The notes beneath the pieces were generated by a model. That model ran no database searches. It was not told the origin of the DNA and saw nothing but the letters and a program-made list of their open reading frames with translations. Below are positions 10,462 to 21,862 of a stretch of 64,000 nt of DNA, piece by piece. How positions within the stretch are numbered: the stretch's first letter is position 1; every line of letters begins with the position of its first letter. The stretch comes from Xenoacremonium recifei (lineage: Eukaryota > Ascomycota > Sordariomycetes > Hypocreales > Nectriaceae). The position numbers and the translations under genes were made by a program. The stretch lies in the NCBI GenBank assembly GCA_012184525.1, contig WOFQ01000046.1, positions 1 to 64,000 of the forward strand, in the 5' to 3' direction.

Positions 10462-13367
10462 ATGCCACAGTCCGCGGCCGCGTCCTCTACCACCCGGAGG
10501 AAACACGTCACAACAGCGTGCGTACCGTGTCGCGAGAGCAAAGTCAAGGTGCGTCGCCCACACATCATTACTTCTCCTGCGGCTGGCCATGCTGATATTG
10601 CGTAGTGCGATGGCGTGTCCCCCGTATGCTCCAACTGCAAGGCCAAGGACAAGGAATGTCGTTACCAGACAGGCGACGACAAGCGCAAGTAAGTTTATTC
10701 GTGATCGGCAGCCGGCGTCACGGCCGAGGAGCTAAGCTCTGACTCTGTTCCCCCAGACTGTCCCTGCGGGTGGCCATCGAGCTGCTCTCTGGCCGGATTG
10801 AACATCTGTGCGAGTTCATCTCTGCCCACAACCTGCAGCCGCCGCCGATGGATGCAAATGAGCAAGCCACGCTGATGAAGGTACTGGGGCATCTGAGACT
10901 TGTACATGCCTTCACTAGTAAGGGTCTATACGGCAAGGCGAGCAATCCTTCGCCTCAGCAATCGCCCTCGAGCCAGACGCAGCTGCCCGACTCCAGTCGG
11001 TCCATGCAGAACGGGAGTTGCAACCAGACGTCAGATAGTATTCTGGCACAACCAAGTCTCTCTGTTTGGAACAGCTCGATACCGGAATCATCCATCCAAG
11101 CCACCCAGAGCGTCTCTGGAGATCCCTCAAATGCGCCTTCTAACTCCAAAGACCTACACATAGCAGTTGTCCCGAGTCCAGGTGACTCTGTGCCGGCAGC
11201 ACTTAACCCACCCCTCTGGAGCTGGAATCCCGATGAAGATCTCGGCTTCGGTCTCCAACCACCCTTCCCCATTGGAGAGGATGCCTTCAGAGGCATGGTC
11301 GCTAATGGGGCGACTGCAGAGAATAAGTCCCAAGAATCTTCACAGCCTCAGCCGGGGGTGCAGTCTGGTGAGGACAGTGATTACGCAGAAAGTACCGAGG
11401 CCCTTGTTGACCGTTTGTCTGAACGGATTGGGTCATTACAGATTGGTCCTGGTGGGCAGGTCCGTTACTACGGACCCACGTCAAACTTCAATCTGGTCGA
11501 AATGCCTCCTCCGGACAACCTCACCGTTCATCGCACCGTCCGAAATGACGGGCAAGAATATTTAGAGCGCCTCGGAATCGAAAAAGCCGTACCACCAGAC
11601 CTGGAAGAGCACCTTGTCAATCTCTACTTCGCGTGGCAAGACCCTGCTTTCCATGTTGTGAACCGCAAGATGTTCTCCGAGGCAAGAACTAAGTGGCGCG
11701 ATAAAAAGGAGGATACTCCTTATTTCTCTGAAGCATTACAAAACTCAATGTAAGCAGGTGCCTTTCATCTCCTTGGACCTTCCTCGCTGACGCGTCCCAG
11801 ATGCTCATTGGGGGCTGCTTTTGAGTCTAGATATCACCCAACCTTTGTAACATTTCCCAAATCTTTGGCCGATTTCTTCGCAGACAGAGCCAAAGCACTC
11901 TTGGAGATCGAGCTGGATTGTCCATGTGTAGCCACCGTACAGGCTATGGTAGTGCTGAGCAGCCACGATATTGGCTGTAAGAGGGATGCTAGAGGCTGGC
12001 TCTATAGCGGTAAGACTTTGCACTACCCACACGAGAGGCGGGATAGGGTCTGACCTAGTTCTACAGGTATGGCCATGCGCCTAGCATTTGATTTGGCCCT
12101 TCATGTTGATCTTAGCCCATATGTCACCAAGCGATCACTGTCCCAGGCTGAGGCTGACCTAAGACGTGATGTCTTTTGGGGAGCATACACCATTGACCAG
12201 TAAGTAGGTCACTTTTTCAGCATGTTGTGTCTTCTTCTAAATGTTTCTTCAGCTTGTGGGGATTTTACTTAGGTCGCCCATTCCGCATCAATATGGAGGA
12301 TGTGACGGTCGAGAAACCTGGAGGAGTGCCAAGTTCCGAAGTACCTGGACAGTGGATTCCATATATATCATCAAAGTCATTGGAAGAAACTGTCCCCCTA
12401 CCAGATTACACTAACGAAATACACCGGCAAAGAATATGGATGGTCGAGATGATGGCCCCCCTAGGTTACGCGCTGTAAGACTTCCCAAACACTGCATAAT
12501 CAGAGATGTGTTCTAAGTAGATCTTGACAGCTATGGGAGCTTGAGGGCATCTCCAGCTTCGCTACAAGAAATGTCAGCTAAGACTACAGCGGGACTACTT
12601 AACTGGAAGACCAGTTTGCCCAGGGAACTTCAGATCGACCTCGATGACCGCGAGACACCGTATCTTCCGCACGTCATCCTATTGCAGTACGTACTTCCCA
12701 TCGGCCTTTGAATAATCCATAACTTACGTCTTTTAGCATGCAATACTATCAAAATATGATACACCTCCATCGACCTTGGATGTCTGAATATTCGCAGCCA
12801 AGTCCTCCTCAGGGTCCTGGTTCGAGCCACGCTCGCGTAATGTGCGTAGAAGCGGCCTTTACCGTCGCGAAGCTTTTGCAAATCTACGAAATCCATTATT
12901 CTTTTAGGCGCATGAATATTCAAGGAGTAGGTATTACTTGCTCCGCTGCTCTGATGCTCATATTTGCAGCCGTCAGCCATTACAAATCACAGGATGGAAT
13001 CGAGACGGGGCTTTATTTAAGCGTCTGCTTCCGGGCTTTGGATGACTTTAGTGCCTCGTGGGAGAGTGCAAAGCGAGCTAGAGACTTTCTAACTTTACTA
13101 CAACGACAGTGGGAAATTCAAGGGCGTTCAGCCAGAGCTCGACGGGCATCGCCGTCGTTAGGAGACGGGTCGTCGCCGAGGAAGCGGACCAGAACTTCGA
13201 GCCTACGAGATCGGCCTGATATAAGATCCTATATGGGCCAATCGCCACGACAACAGTCAGGGCTGCACGGTCAAGAAGCCGGTGGCATGGAGATGGCGAT
13301 TGATCTGGATTGGATCTTTACGGGTGATATATATCATCAGTCCCAGGGCCCCTTGGGACATTTATAA
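10462..13367 (+). CDS. Zn2Cys6 transcription factor of region A
   Basis: Nuclear regulator. Eight exons: 10462-10548, 10606-10688, 10757-11749, 11801-12009, 12067-12199, 12253-12474, 12531-12686, 12737-13367; 837 aa. The binuclear cluster is C20-x2-C23-x6-C30-x6-C37-x2-C40-x6-C47; an intron falls exactly before C30. A leucine-rich linker follows, then a Ser/Gln-rich low-complexity segment and the fungal middle-homology region (roughly 290-560), with CSLGAAFESRYHP, GMAMRLAFDLALHVD and HLWGFYLGRPFRI. It sits in the middle of the polyol module, divergent from the AKR, so it is the likely local activator. No match to a named regulator is claimed. The C terminus is basic and low-complexity. Confidence 0.9.
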
Positions 13368-13666
13368 CATTTTAAGCCAGGAATCTGGGTTTTCATTTTA
13401 TTCTACCTTTTGCTATGATGCAACAATATCCTAGCCTGGGAAATTCAGGGCCTTAGGGGCACTCTGGATGCTTAGACTACGTCTGAAATACCACATGGGA
13501 AACTAATTGGCCTCTACTGCCACACTCCGCTTCTCCTTGAAGCCTCTTTTTGGAGTTGAACTATGGACTTACAACTAAAATACCCTGCGTCCTACCAACT
13601 TTTAAGTTGATCAAAGAAAAGATTTTCTGATGCATATTCCATGGACTACTGCTACCACTGTGCTGC

Positions 13667-14908
13667 TCATGTTTCAATAACTGTCTTGATGACCAAAGCA
13701 CCATCCGCATCCTTGGTTTTTCCTGCTGTTTGAAAGGCGTCTTCAACTGAGTCTAGCCCGTGAAATCGATGAGTAACGAGTTTGCGGATATCCGGTAATT
13801 TCTTCCCATGAGGCGCCTCGCCCGCAACTGATGCTGCAGCAATTTCAATAGCCTTTGGATAGGTATTGGCGTATCGCCAGATGGGGATCATGGCGATCTC
13901 TCTTGCGGTTGCTTCCGAGATTGGCAATGTGTGATTTGGGACGCCCAATCCCAAAATAAGGACTGTACCACCTGAAACTGTAGCCTATGACTGGTAGTCA
14001 GCGAAAAAGGTAACGAATCTATCATTTGTAAGATGAGCACAGGTCGAACTTACATATATAGATGCTTGTAAACACGATTCCACCCCCGTGCACTCGAAAG
14101 TGACATGGGGCTTCTCGACGAGACTGCCATCAGGCCATGTATGAGTAGCTAGTTCACTTGCGGTTTCCTTTGCAATGGCAAGCTTGTCTTTGAGATCAGC
14201 ACCCCGGCATAGCTTCACCGCGAATGTAGTATCCGCGAAGTTGTTTTCTTTTGCAAAGCGGAGCCGGCCTTCATCAATGTCGGCCATAACGATGTGCTTC
14301 CATCCCGCAGCCCGAGCTGCCACCGAAACCAAAAGGCCGACAGCCCCGGCGCCGAAGATTAAGCAACTGCACTTGGCAGTAGCCTCACATATCTGTTCAA
14401 AACGACGCACGGCCTGGATTGCAACCGAGAGCGGTTCCAGTAAAGCACCAATCTCGTAATTGAGCTGAGACGGTAGTTTGTAAACCCACTTTGCCGGATG
14501 GTTCAGATACTGCTGTAGGGTACCTTGGTAGTGAGGGAACTTGGAGCCAGAACTACGGAACCTGAGTTTCGGGCAAATATTGTATCTTCCGCTCTTGCAC
14601 GCAGGGCATTCGGTGCAGGGTATGCCAACTTCTAGGGCGACGTTGTCTCCAACACTCAGCGTCGAAACTTCGTCTCCGACAGCAGTGACCTCGCCCGCGG
14701 ACTCATGCCCTAGACAGAGGGGTTCGCGGACAAGAATATCACCATTGCAAAAGTGTTGATAGTAATGCAAGTCGGAGCCGCAGAGCGTGGTTGCGCGAAT
14801 GGCGACCTGGACCTCATTGGGCAACAAAGGTGCGAGGTCCCGTGTCTCTACGCACAGCTCCTTTGCTTTGTGGAGGTATTGCCCCTTGCTCTTGGATTCG
14901 GCAACCAT
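13667..14908 (-). CDS. Zinc MDR dehydrogenase, sorbitol/xylitol type
   Basis: Medium-chain polyol dehydrogenase expected to interconvert a polyol and a ketose. Exons (minus) 14908-14054 and 13984-13667 give 390 aa. Catalytic-zinc ligands are in CGSDLHYYQH and GHESAGEV; the structural-zinc set is C-x2-C-x2-C-x7-C in CTECPACKSGRYNIC. EPLSVAIQAV and the Rossmann motif FGAGAVGLLV, followed by an acidic residue in ADIDEGRLRFAKE, indicate NAD. The 69-nt intron is phase 0. The promoter side faces the BVMO gene. The acidic cofactor residue and the EPLSVA signature favour the sorbitol/xylitol dehydrogenase branch; the true substrate is unknown. Confidence 0.92.
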
Positions 14909-15489
14909 GTCGCTGATATGGAGTAGTCCTTGTTCGGATCAGGATGGCAGGTAATGATGCCACAAGGGTTCTCTAATGGTGAAGTATATGATGCTATGGA
15001 GATCATGACTCGATCATCGCAAGTCTCCAGCTCGAGCCTGAAGCCTCGGCTGGTTCAGTTTCCCGTCGAATTGTGTCCTTCGCCACTCGACGTCCGTTGA
15101 AGCGACGCGAATGTCTCGAGACATCCGCAAGTCGTCCCACTCGGGATGGGATTTCCGGGATCGGGGGAATTGAGGCCCGGCGCCCTCCGCAACCCCGGCA
15201 CCCCGGAATCCTTTCCTGTCGGGAATCGGTTGTTGGGGAATTCGCTCCCTTGGAACTGTCTGCCCTTGGGGTTAACCGTGGTGTCAAATGCGGAGAAGAC
15301 TGCCTCGGGAAGACGGAGGGTGGCCAGATCTTTCGACGCCAATTCCCAACCACACCGGCGCTTGTCCGGTCCCTCTCCATATCAAGGGTATAACCTTTCA
15401 CCGGACAGTCGAGCTTCAGTTTGGAACCAACAACGCTCGGTTGACTGAAACTCGGAACACTTGCACCAGACCACGGCCACGAGTTCGAG
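14909..15489. promoter_or_regulatory. Divergent MDR/BVMO promoter region
   Basis: GC-rich 581-bp region. TCGGGATGGGATTTCCGG at 15141-15158 matches the region A element apart from one extra T. Repeated CCGG/CGGGA words lie at 15150-15230. Open frames here on both strands look like by-products of GC richness. Confidence 0.4.
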
Positions 15490-17291
15490 ATGCCTGAATA
15501 CACGAAAGACCTCAATGTCATAATCATTGGTGCGGGCCCGGCTGGAATTTCAATCGCCTACCGACTCAAGCACGAGCTCGGCTTTGTTGACTTCACCATC
15601 TATGAGAAACTGGATGGTGTCGGAGGCACTTGGAGGGCCAACACGTACCCTGGATGGTGAGGCACATCAACTTTCGGTTCTCTAACTTCTGTCTAACCTC
15701 AAATTTCTTTTCTAGTGGCTGTGACTTGAAGTCTCACCTGTATTCCTTCAGCTTCAATCCGAATCCCAATTGGAGCAAGGAGCTATGCGAGCAACCTGAG
15801 ATCCTCCAATGTACGTCTTCGACTACCACCGTCTCTCTTTCACCTGGAGCTTTGCTAATTTAGCCGACAGATATGGAAGACACTGTCGACAAATTCGACC
15901 TTCGCAAGCATGTCCAATCCTCGATCGAGTGCGTCGGCGCAAAATGGCTTAACGACGAGGCGAAGTGGGAAGTCCATCTGAAGGATCTCGCCACTGGAAT
16001 TTCATACTCCCGGAAAGCAACGGTTCTCATCTCGGCGGTGGGTGCCATCTCGTTTCCCCGCGACGTCAAGTTCCCTGGGATGGAGAACTTCAAGGGAGAC
16101 ATGTTCCACACGGCTCGATGGGATCACAGAGTCAGCTACAAGGGCAAGCGAGTTGCCGTTATCGGCAACGGATGCAGTGCTGCCCAAGTCGTGCCCGCGG
16201 TGGCCAAGGAAGCGGCGTTCGTCCAGCAGTACGCTCGCAGCGGACAGTGGTTCCATCCTCGACCCAACCGGCAGTATTCCGAGCTCGACAAGCTCATGTT
16301 CCGATGGGTGCCTTTCTGGCAACGGGCGCTGCGATTGAAGATCTTCCTCGACGCTGATGAGGAGACCACGACCTATTTCCCGACACCCAAGGGCCTCAAG
16401 GTCAGAACTCAGGTGGAAGAGGAGTCGAAAAGCTACATCAGATCCAAAGTTCCGGCCAAGTACTCCTCTGCTCTGATCCCTACTTTCCCGCTGGGCTGCA
16501 AGAGGCGAATCTTCGACCCTGGTTATCTTGACAGTTTGAACCTTTCCAACGTCAAACTTGTTCCTGAGGGGATCAAGGAGATTACCGAGACAGGCATCAT
16601 CAGCAGCTCCGGGCTCGAGGACGATTTTGACATCATTGTTCTAGCCACAGGCTTTCAGGTGTCTCAATTCCTCACCCCGATGCACATCGTTGGCACAACT
16701 GGGGTGTCTCTTCACGACCAATGGAAGGAATGCCGCGGCGCCCAGGCTTACTTGGGCACCTATGTCCATAACTTCCCTAACCTGGCTATCTTGTTCGGTC
16801 CGAACACTTTCCCCGCAAACAACTCGGCCCTGTTCGCCTGCGAGACTCAGGCCGACTATGCCATTAAGTCTCTGATGAAGCCCCTTCTGGACCACCGAGC
16901 TTCTGTCATCGAGGTGAAGCAGACCGCGGAGGATCGCGAGACCAACGCTATCCACACAGAACTACGAAACACTGTTTTCGCGGGAGACTGCTCGAACTGG
17001 TATATCGGAGACTATGGCCGAAACGCTGCCTCCTGGCCCGGAATGGCTCGCGGCTACTGGATGGCTACCATGTTCCCTGACTGGTCAGCCTTCAAGATGT
17101 CTGGCACGAGCCCGTGGTGGCCTCTGTATGCTTGCAAGCGTGTGATCAAGAATGCCCCCCTGTATATGAAGCTCCTGTTCGTCGCTACTGCTGTCCTGGG
17201 CTTTGGCAGGAAGACTGGCACTGTTGCAAGCCTGCCTGCTGGGCTGCTGTCTCGAGTAGGAGACGCGCTAAAAGCTGTTGTCTCGCGATAA
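15490..17291 (+). CDS. Baeyer-Villiger-type flavin monooxygenase
   Basis: FAD- and NADPH-dependent monooxygenase that would insert oxygen into ketones or oxidise heteroatoms. Exons 15490-15656, 15716-15810, 15871-17291 give 560 aa. Motifs: FAD Rossmann IIGAGPAGIS near residue 12, YEKLDGVGGTWR, YPGCGCD (formed by the first splice), the BVMO fingerprint FKGDMFHTARWD (F-x-G-x3-H-x3-W-D) and the NADPH Rossmann VIGNGCSAAQV. A hydrophobic stretch near the C terminus (MKLLFVATAVLGFG) might associate with a membrane. The adjacent MDR dehydrogenase makes ketones, so a joint role is possible, but the gene could equally be unrelated to the polyol module. Confidence 0.92.
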
Positions 17292-17647
17292 GATTATTAA
17301 TTGGCGTCAGACATTTTAAAATTGTGTTGGAATTATGTTATTATACGCCAATTAGTTGTTTAGTATTACATTGAATATTGTTCTTTTCGCATATTCGTGC
17401 AGTCAGTCTTAGCTATAGTTCTATGGCATTGTGCCTCATGCGGGTTGCTCTTTAAAGACTGGCGTACGGAGTACATGTATTGACAGCGCTCTGGCCCCCT
17501 TCCCTTTTGGGGAAGTTCTAACTGGGGGTAAAGGCATGATCCCTGTACGAACGATCTTCAGTATAATAAGGCCGAGCCGAAGCCCGCGCAATGTTTACTT
17601 GTAATTGTGTGTCTACTTCTATACAAATGCCATTGGGGACTGAGGAG
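17292..17647. other. Convergent intergenic stretch
   Basis: 3' flanks of the BVMO and kinase genes. GTACGGAGTAC (about 17464) is a short palindromic word; nothing else was recognised. Confidence 0.6.
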
Positions 17648-19238
17648 CTATGATAATGGAGGGCTTTTGTGGACCTCATGGTTTGGAACGAAGGGGGTGA
17701 AGCCATATTGGATGGCTTTAAAGCCATCTACTGAAGGCTGATATTGGAAGCATTTGACATCGATGCCGTACGGTTTCTGTAAGAGGTGTTAGCAGATTTA
17801 TTGAAGGAGGATCGGATTGGGCCGGGTGGGATCCAAGATTAATACCCGAACTTACCGTCTCAAAACAAAAGACAGATTCTTTCAACACCACTAAATCCGC
17901 CAGATCATCTCGCCTCAGATCTAAGAAGTACGCTAGCAAAACGCGAACCACTGCTCGATGCGTTATCAACAGCACATGGCTCGTCAGTCTTTCTAACTCA
18001 ATAATGACAGACCTCAGACGATGGATCAAGTCGACATATCCCTCGCCTCCTAAGCCCGGCCACCGATACAGCAGCTTGTCCCGCTTCCGGGCCGAGTATT
18101 CCTCGGGATACCCGGCAGCTATCTCTTCAAAGGTAAATCCAGCCATGCTACCGGCGTTGAGGTCATTGAGCATCCTCATTTGCTTGATGGTATATCCTTT
18201 ATTGGAGAAACTCATGGCAGTCTGGTTAGCCTGAGGCATTGTTGATGTCCAGACGAGGAATTGCGATGACATCGCTTGTTCCGAGCCGCCTACATTCGTT
18301 GCGTCTGAGCTCTGCTTCATTTCCCACCCTCTTCGCTGGGTATCTAGAAAAGTGGCCAAGGACCGAGCATATTGTTGGCCCCTATTAGTGAGATTCGACT
18401 CTCGGCCAATCCTCCCCACACTGTCATCAATGCTCTCACCATTACAGGAAACCCAAATCTGGCGGGTCGCAAGATTGAAGTTCAGTAGGTATTCGACGAC
18501 GTGTGACTGGATATAACCCCGGATGAGATGGGTGTTGACCTTGCGGCCAACATCAATCATTTGAACGTAGGGCAGCCTTTGATCTTCCTCTGTCCTACCA
18601 AGCGGCACGTAGGACTTTTCGTAGTGCGCAACACGACGTTTAAAATCAGCTAGGCTCGCCTCCGGATCTTTCCCAACATAATCCGGCCCTGCCAGCTTCA
18701 GTTTGATATTCGTCTCCAAAAGGCTCTTGTCGGAACAGCTGCTCTCTAGAAACAGTATTTCTGTGTCGTCGTTTATTTGTTGTCGGATATGCGCGAGCAG
18801 TAGTTGCCGCCGCTGAAGCGTGCTGTTTGTTGCATCGAGGATGCCTATGCTTCCTCCGTCGTTCTCCATAAGCCAGTCCAGCAATTCTTGGAGGGTTTTC
18901 GAAGCCAGCTGGTCCCGAAAAGAAACAGAGCCAGCATTGGATGGGTCAAAGAAGGCTGCATCCGAGACATTGTCTCCTACATCTCCCAAAAGACTTCCAG
19001 CTTTCCTTCGTCGTTCGCCGACATTGAAGACTGAAGTCTTGTGCTGTAGCCAGTTCAGGTACCGCGCCAATTTCTTTACGATATAACTCTTCCCCCGAGC
19101 TGGAAGCCCAACCATTATGATGATCAATTTGGCATCGACATCGTCCGGAGTTCCGAAACCAACTGGGGATTTGACGGACGAGGTTGAACCTGGTATTTCG
19201 AGATCTGTTGTCGACATCTTACAAACGTGTGAATTCAC
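17648..19238 (-). CDS. 6-phosphofructo-2-kinase with degenerate fructose-2,6-bisphosphatase domain
   Basis: Makes fructose-2,6-bisphosphate, the glycolytic activator. Exons (minus) 19238-17856 and 17776-17648 give 503 aa; splicing the 79-nt intron restores ETKPYGIDVKCFQYQ at the C terminus, whereas the unspliced frame ends in unrelated residues. Kinase half: P-loop GLPARGKS (about 46), FNVGERRRKAG, ILDATNST, GPDYVGKDP, VNTHLIRGYIQSHVVEYL. In the bisphosphatase half the RHGE motif reads CNGE, so the phosphohistidine nucleophile is Asn and its Arg is Cys. VWTSTMPQANQTAM has also lost the usual Arg, while the distal THRAV His remains. Yeast Pfk26, likewise His-less, is kinase-only. An ATG at 19217 is an alternative start, and an upstream minus-strand ORF (19329-19646) could be a spliced 5' exon. 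Confidence 0.9.
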
Positions 19239-19730
19239 GGCCGCGAGTAATGGGATTCTTCCGTCTCCTCCAAACGCCGGACATTATACCAACTCGTTGG
19301 ACGGCTTTCACAAGTCTGCTCCCAGGCATCACGCAATTGGCACTGTGCTTATTACGGGCATGTCTCCACAAACCCCTGGTTTTCCGCAATTTTTGGACTT
19401 TTCCCCCATCGGCCTCGCAATCCCGGCATATGACGCCGACTCGGTTCTAATTCCGACGATGAAACAGATCAACGTCGATTCTTTCTCCGAGTCGCCGCGG
19501 AGTAGCTTGACAGATCCAAATGATGGCCTGAATAGACTGCAAATAATGCCGGGACTCTTCCGCCGCATGTGGCGTGGGGAAGACTCAGGGTCATCCTTTA
19601 GTGAAAGATTGCTGCAAGCAATTGTTAGAGCCTCCTCGTCTCGCAATCTATGAATGATCTTGTCTGTATTCTACGCTGAATCTATTTTCTGAAATTAATT
19701 AAAGTTCTCCCTTTCATATCGTCCGCAATC
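19239..19730. other. Divergent kinase/aldehyde-dehydrogenase region
   Basis: 492 bp. Open frames run on both strands (plus 19117-19653, minus 19329-19646). The minus frame could be joined in phase to the kinase through a GTAATA donor and an AAG acceptor just before the ATG at 19217; without transcripts I leave it out. Confidence 0.35.
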
Positions 19731-21405
19731 ATGAAGAGCTACCACAAGGATGCCATCGCCAATGTGAGTCACCTCTGTGCTGGAGCCCCTTTCCAGGCCA
19801 AGTGAAAATCGACGGTAGCTGATGCGTCAACCACCATAATAGCTGAAGGATGGCAGCCTTTTCATCCACGACGCTTTCATTGATGGCCAGTGGGTTTCCA
19901 AAGAAAAACGATTTGATGTCTTCGGTTTGTTCCCCGGCTTACTATCCGGAAGTTATCGACATTAACTATTTTTGCCAGAACCATCTACCAATACAGTCCT
20001 CGGCCAAGTCGCCAATTGCACCCTTGAGGATTTTAAAAAGGCCATTAACAGCGCGAATGTTGCCCAAACGGAGTTCTTTGAGTCTACGACGGGGACCTCT
20101 CGAGGCGCTATGTTGAGGGCATGGTATAACCTCATTATCGCTAATGCTGACGACCTTGGAGTCATCCTTTCTCTCGAGAATGGCAAGACCTTTTCCGAAG
20201 CAAAGGGTGAGGTCATCTATGCGGCCAATTTTATTTCCTGGTTCGCAGAGGAGGCTACCCGGTCCTATGGCACCACTATTCCCTCATCTACCCCGCACAC
20301 TACTCTTATGACTATCCGTGAGCCTGTTGGTGTTTGTGGTATCATTACGCCATGGAACTTCCCTGCTGCTATGATCACCCGAAAAATCGCCCCTGCACTA
20401 GCTGCCGGGTGCTCTGTTGTCATCAAGCCTCCTTCGGAAACTCCTTATTCATGCGCTGCTTTCGTTAAGCTTGCTATCCAGGCTGGCCTTCCGCCGGCTA
20501 CTATTCAAGTCTGCCCTACGCGTGACCGACAGGCAGCTCTGGAACTAGCCACTAATCCCCTAGTCAAAAAGATATCTTTTACTGGATCTACTGGTGTTGG
20601 TAAGATGCTAGCAAAGCTTGCTGCTGGTACTTTGAAGAAGGTCAGCTTAGAGCTCGGGGGAAACGCTCCATTTATCGTTTTTGAGGATGCCGATCTCGAC
20701 CTCGCTGTGGAAGGGGCTATGTTCTGCAAATTCCGGTGCTCAGGTCAAACATGTGTTTGGTAAGCAACCATAAGCAACCGGAAACTTCGTCGTGCTAATT
20801 ACCCACGAAGTGCCAATCGATTGTATGTCCAGAAGAGTGTTGCCAAAGCCTTCACTGCGAAGCTCGTTGAGAAGGTTGCTGCTCTTCGGATGGGCGGCGG
20901 CTTATCAACTTCAACAACTCAGGGTCCTCTTGTGAACCAGGGTGCTGTTGCGAAGGTGAAGGAACACATAGCTGATGCTCTTTCAAAAGGAGCCAAGGTT
21001 GAAACCGGAGGATCCGTACCGTCTGACACTTCTGGTTTCTTTCACGAGCCTACTGTGCTTTCTGGCGTTACCCAGGATATGCAGGTCGCAAGCGACGAGA
21101 CATTCGGGCCTCTAGCACCTATCTTCGAATTCGAAACCGAGGCTGAAGTTATCAAACTGTGTAACGATACAGAGTTTGGTCTTGCTGGCTACTTTTTTTC
21201 GAAGGACATCAGTCGAGCTATGCGGGTTGCACACAAGATGCAAGTTGGGATGGTTGGTTGCAACACTGGTAAAATCAGTGCTGCCGAGGCTCCTTTCGGT
21301 GGCATCAAGGAGTCTGGATATGGAAAGGAAGGGTCTTTGTATGGTCTCCAAGAGTACCAAAACATCAAGAGCATCACTATTGGTAATCTGGATTACGGCG
21401 CTTAA
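19731..21405 (+). CDS. Succinate-semialdehyde-type aldehyde dehydrogenase
   Basis: NAD(P)-dependent oxidation of an aldehyde to an acid; nearest family is GabD/SSADH. Exons 19731-19763, 19843-19924, 19979-20759, 20811-21405 give 496 aa. Motifs: ITPWNFPAAMITRK, KPPSETP, cofactor GSTGVGKML, catalytic Glu in LELGGNAPFIVFEDAD, catalytic Cys in CSGQTCVCANR (completed by the last splice) and EAPFGGIKESGYGKEG near the end. The second intron uses a weak GTTTGT donor and the third an AAG acceptor. It diverges from the kinase and is followed in the same direction by the tartrate/malate-type dehydrogenase, so it may act in C4 acid metabolism. Confidence 0.92.
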
Positions 21406-21862
21406 TGTGGAGGAAGGCATACTTAGCAATAATTGTTGAGTCACGATGTGATGCATAATCAAATATGGCTCTATAAATATCTTATTTTTACATTAGCCAC
21501 GAAATACTATAAAGGATGCGAATCATTCGGAACCCAGAAGCATGAAGGGTAGCTTCGCATCGAGCCAATCTATTGTACGACTAACCAGTGACCTAGGGAA
21601 ACCATAAAACGCTTTACATTTGAAGTTTTGGATGAGTGGCTAGTTCCAGGTCATTTACATCCAAAATCTTATTCCCATATCGTGACCCTAGCAAATCTTA
21701 AGGTCATTTCGGAGGGAGGAATCCGATCAAGGCTCAGGAATTCCGGGACGTTCCGAAGTCGGAGAATAATTTAATGGTTATATCCCGTGCATATTGAGGC
21801 TGAACTTCATTCAGCTTAAGAGTCACGTTGGACCATCCTTAGTCGGCACAAAGTCTCCTAAA
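21406..21862. other. Intergenic stretch
   Basis: 3' flank of the aldehyde dehydrogenase and promoter of the next gene. An upstream in-frame ATG at 21794 would add 23 residues to the dehydrogenase. No other feature seen. Confidence 0.55.

Noticed and set aside
10188..10652. 154-codon minus-strand frame
   Set aside because: Antisense to the regulator's leader and first two exons, which carry the zinc cluster.
15003..15527. 174-codon minus-strand frame
   Set aside because: GC-rich by-product over the divergent promoter and BVMO start; no motifs.
816..17291. Secondary-metabolite cluster
   Set aside because: A BVMO and a Zn2Cys6 gene are present, but no backbone synthase; all other enzymes are sugar or polyol oxidoreductases.
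19117..19653. 178-codon plus-strand frame
   Set aside because: Partly antisense to the kinase P-loop region and without recognisable motifs.
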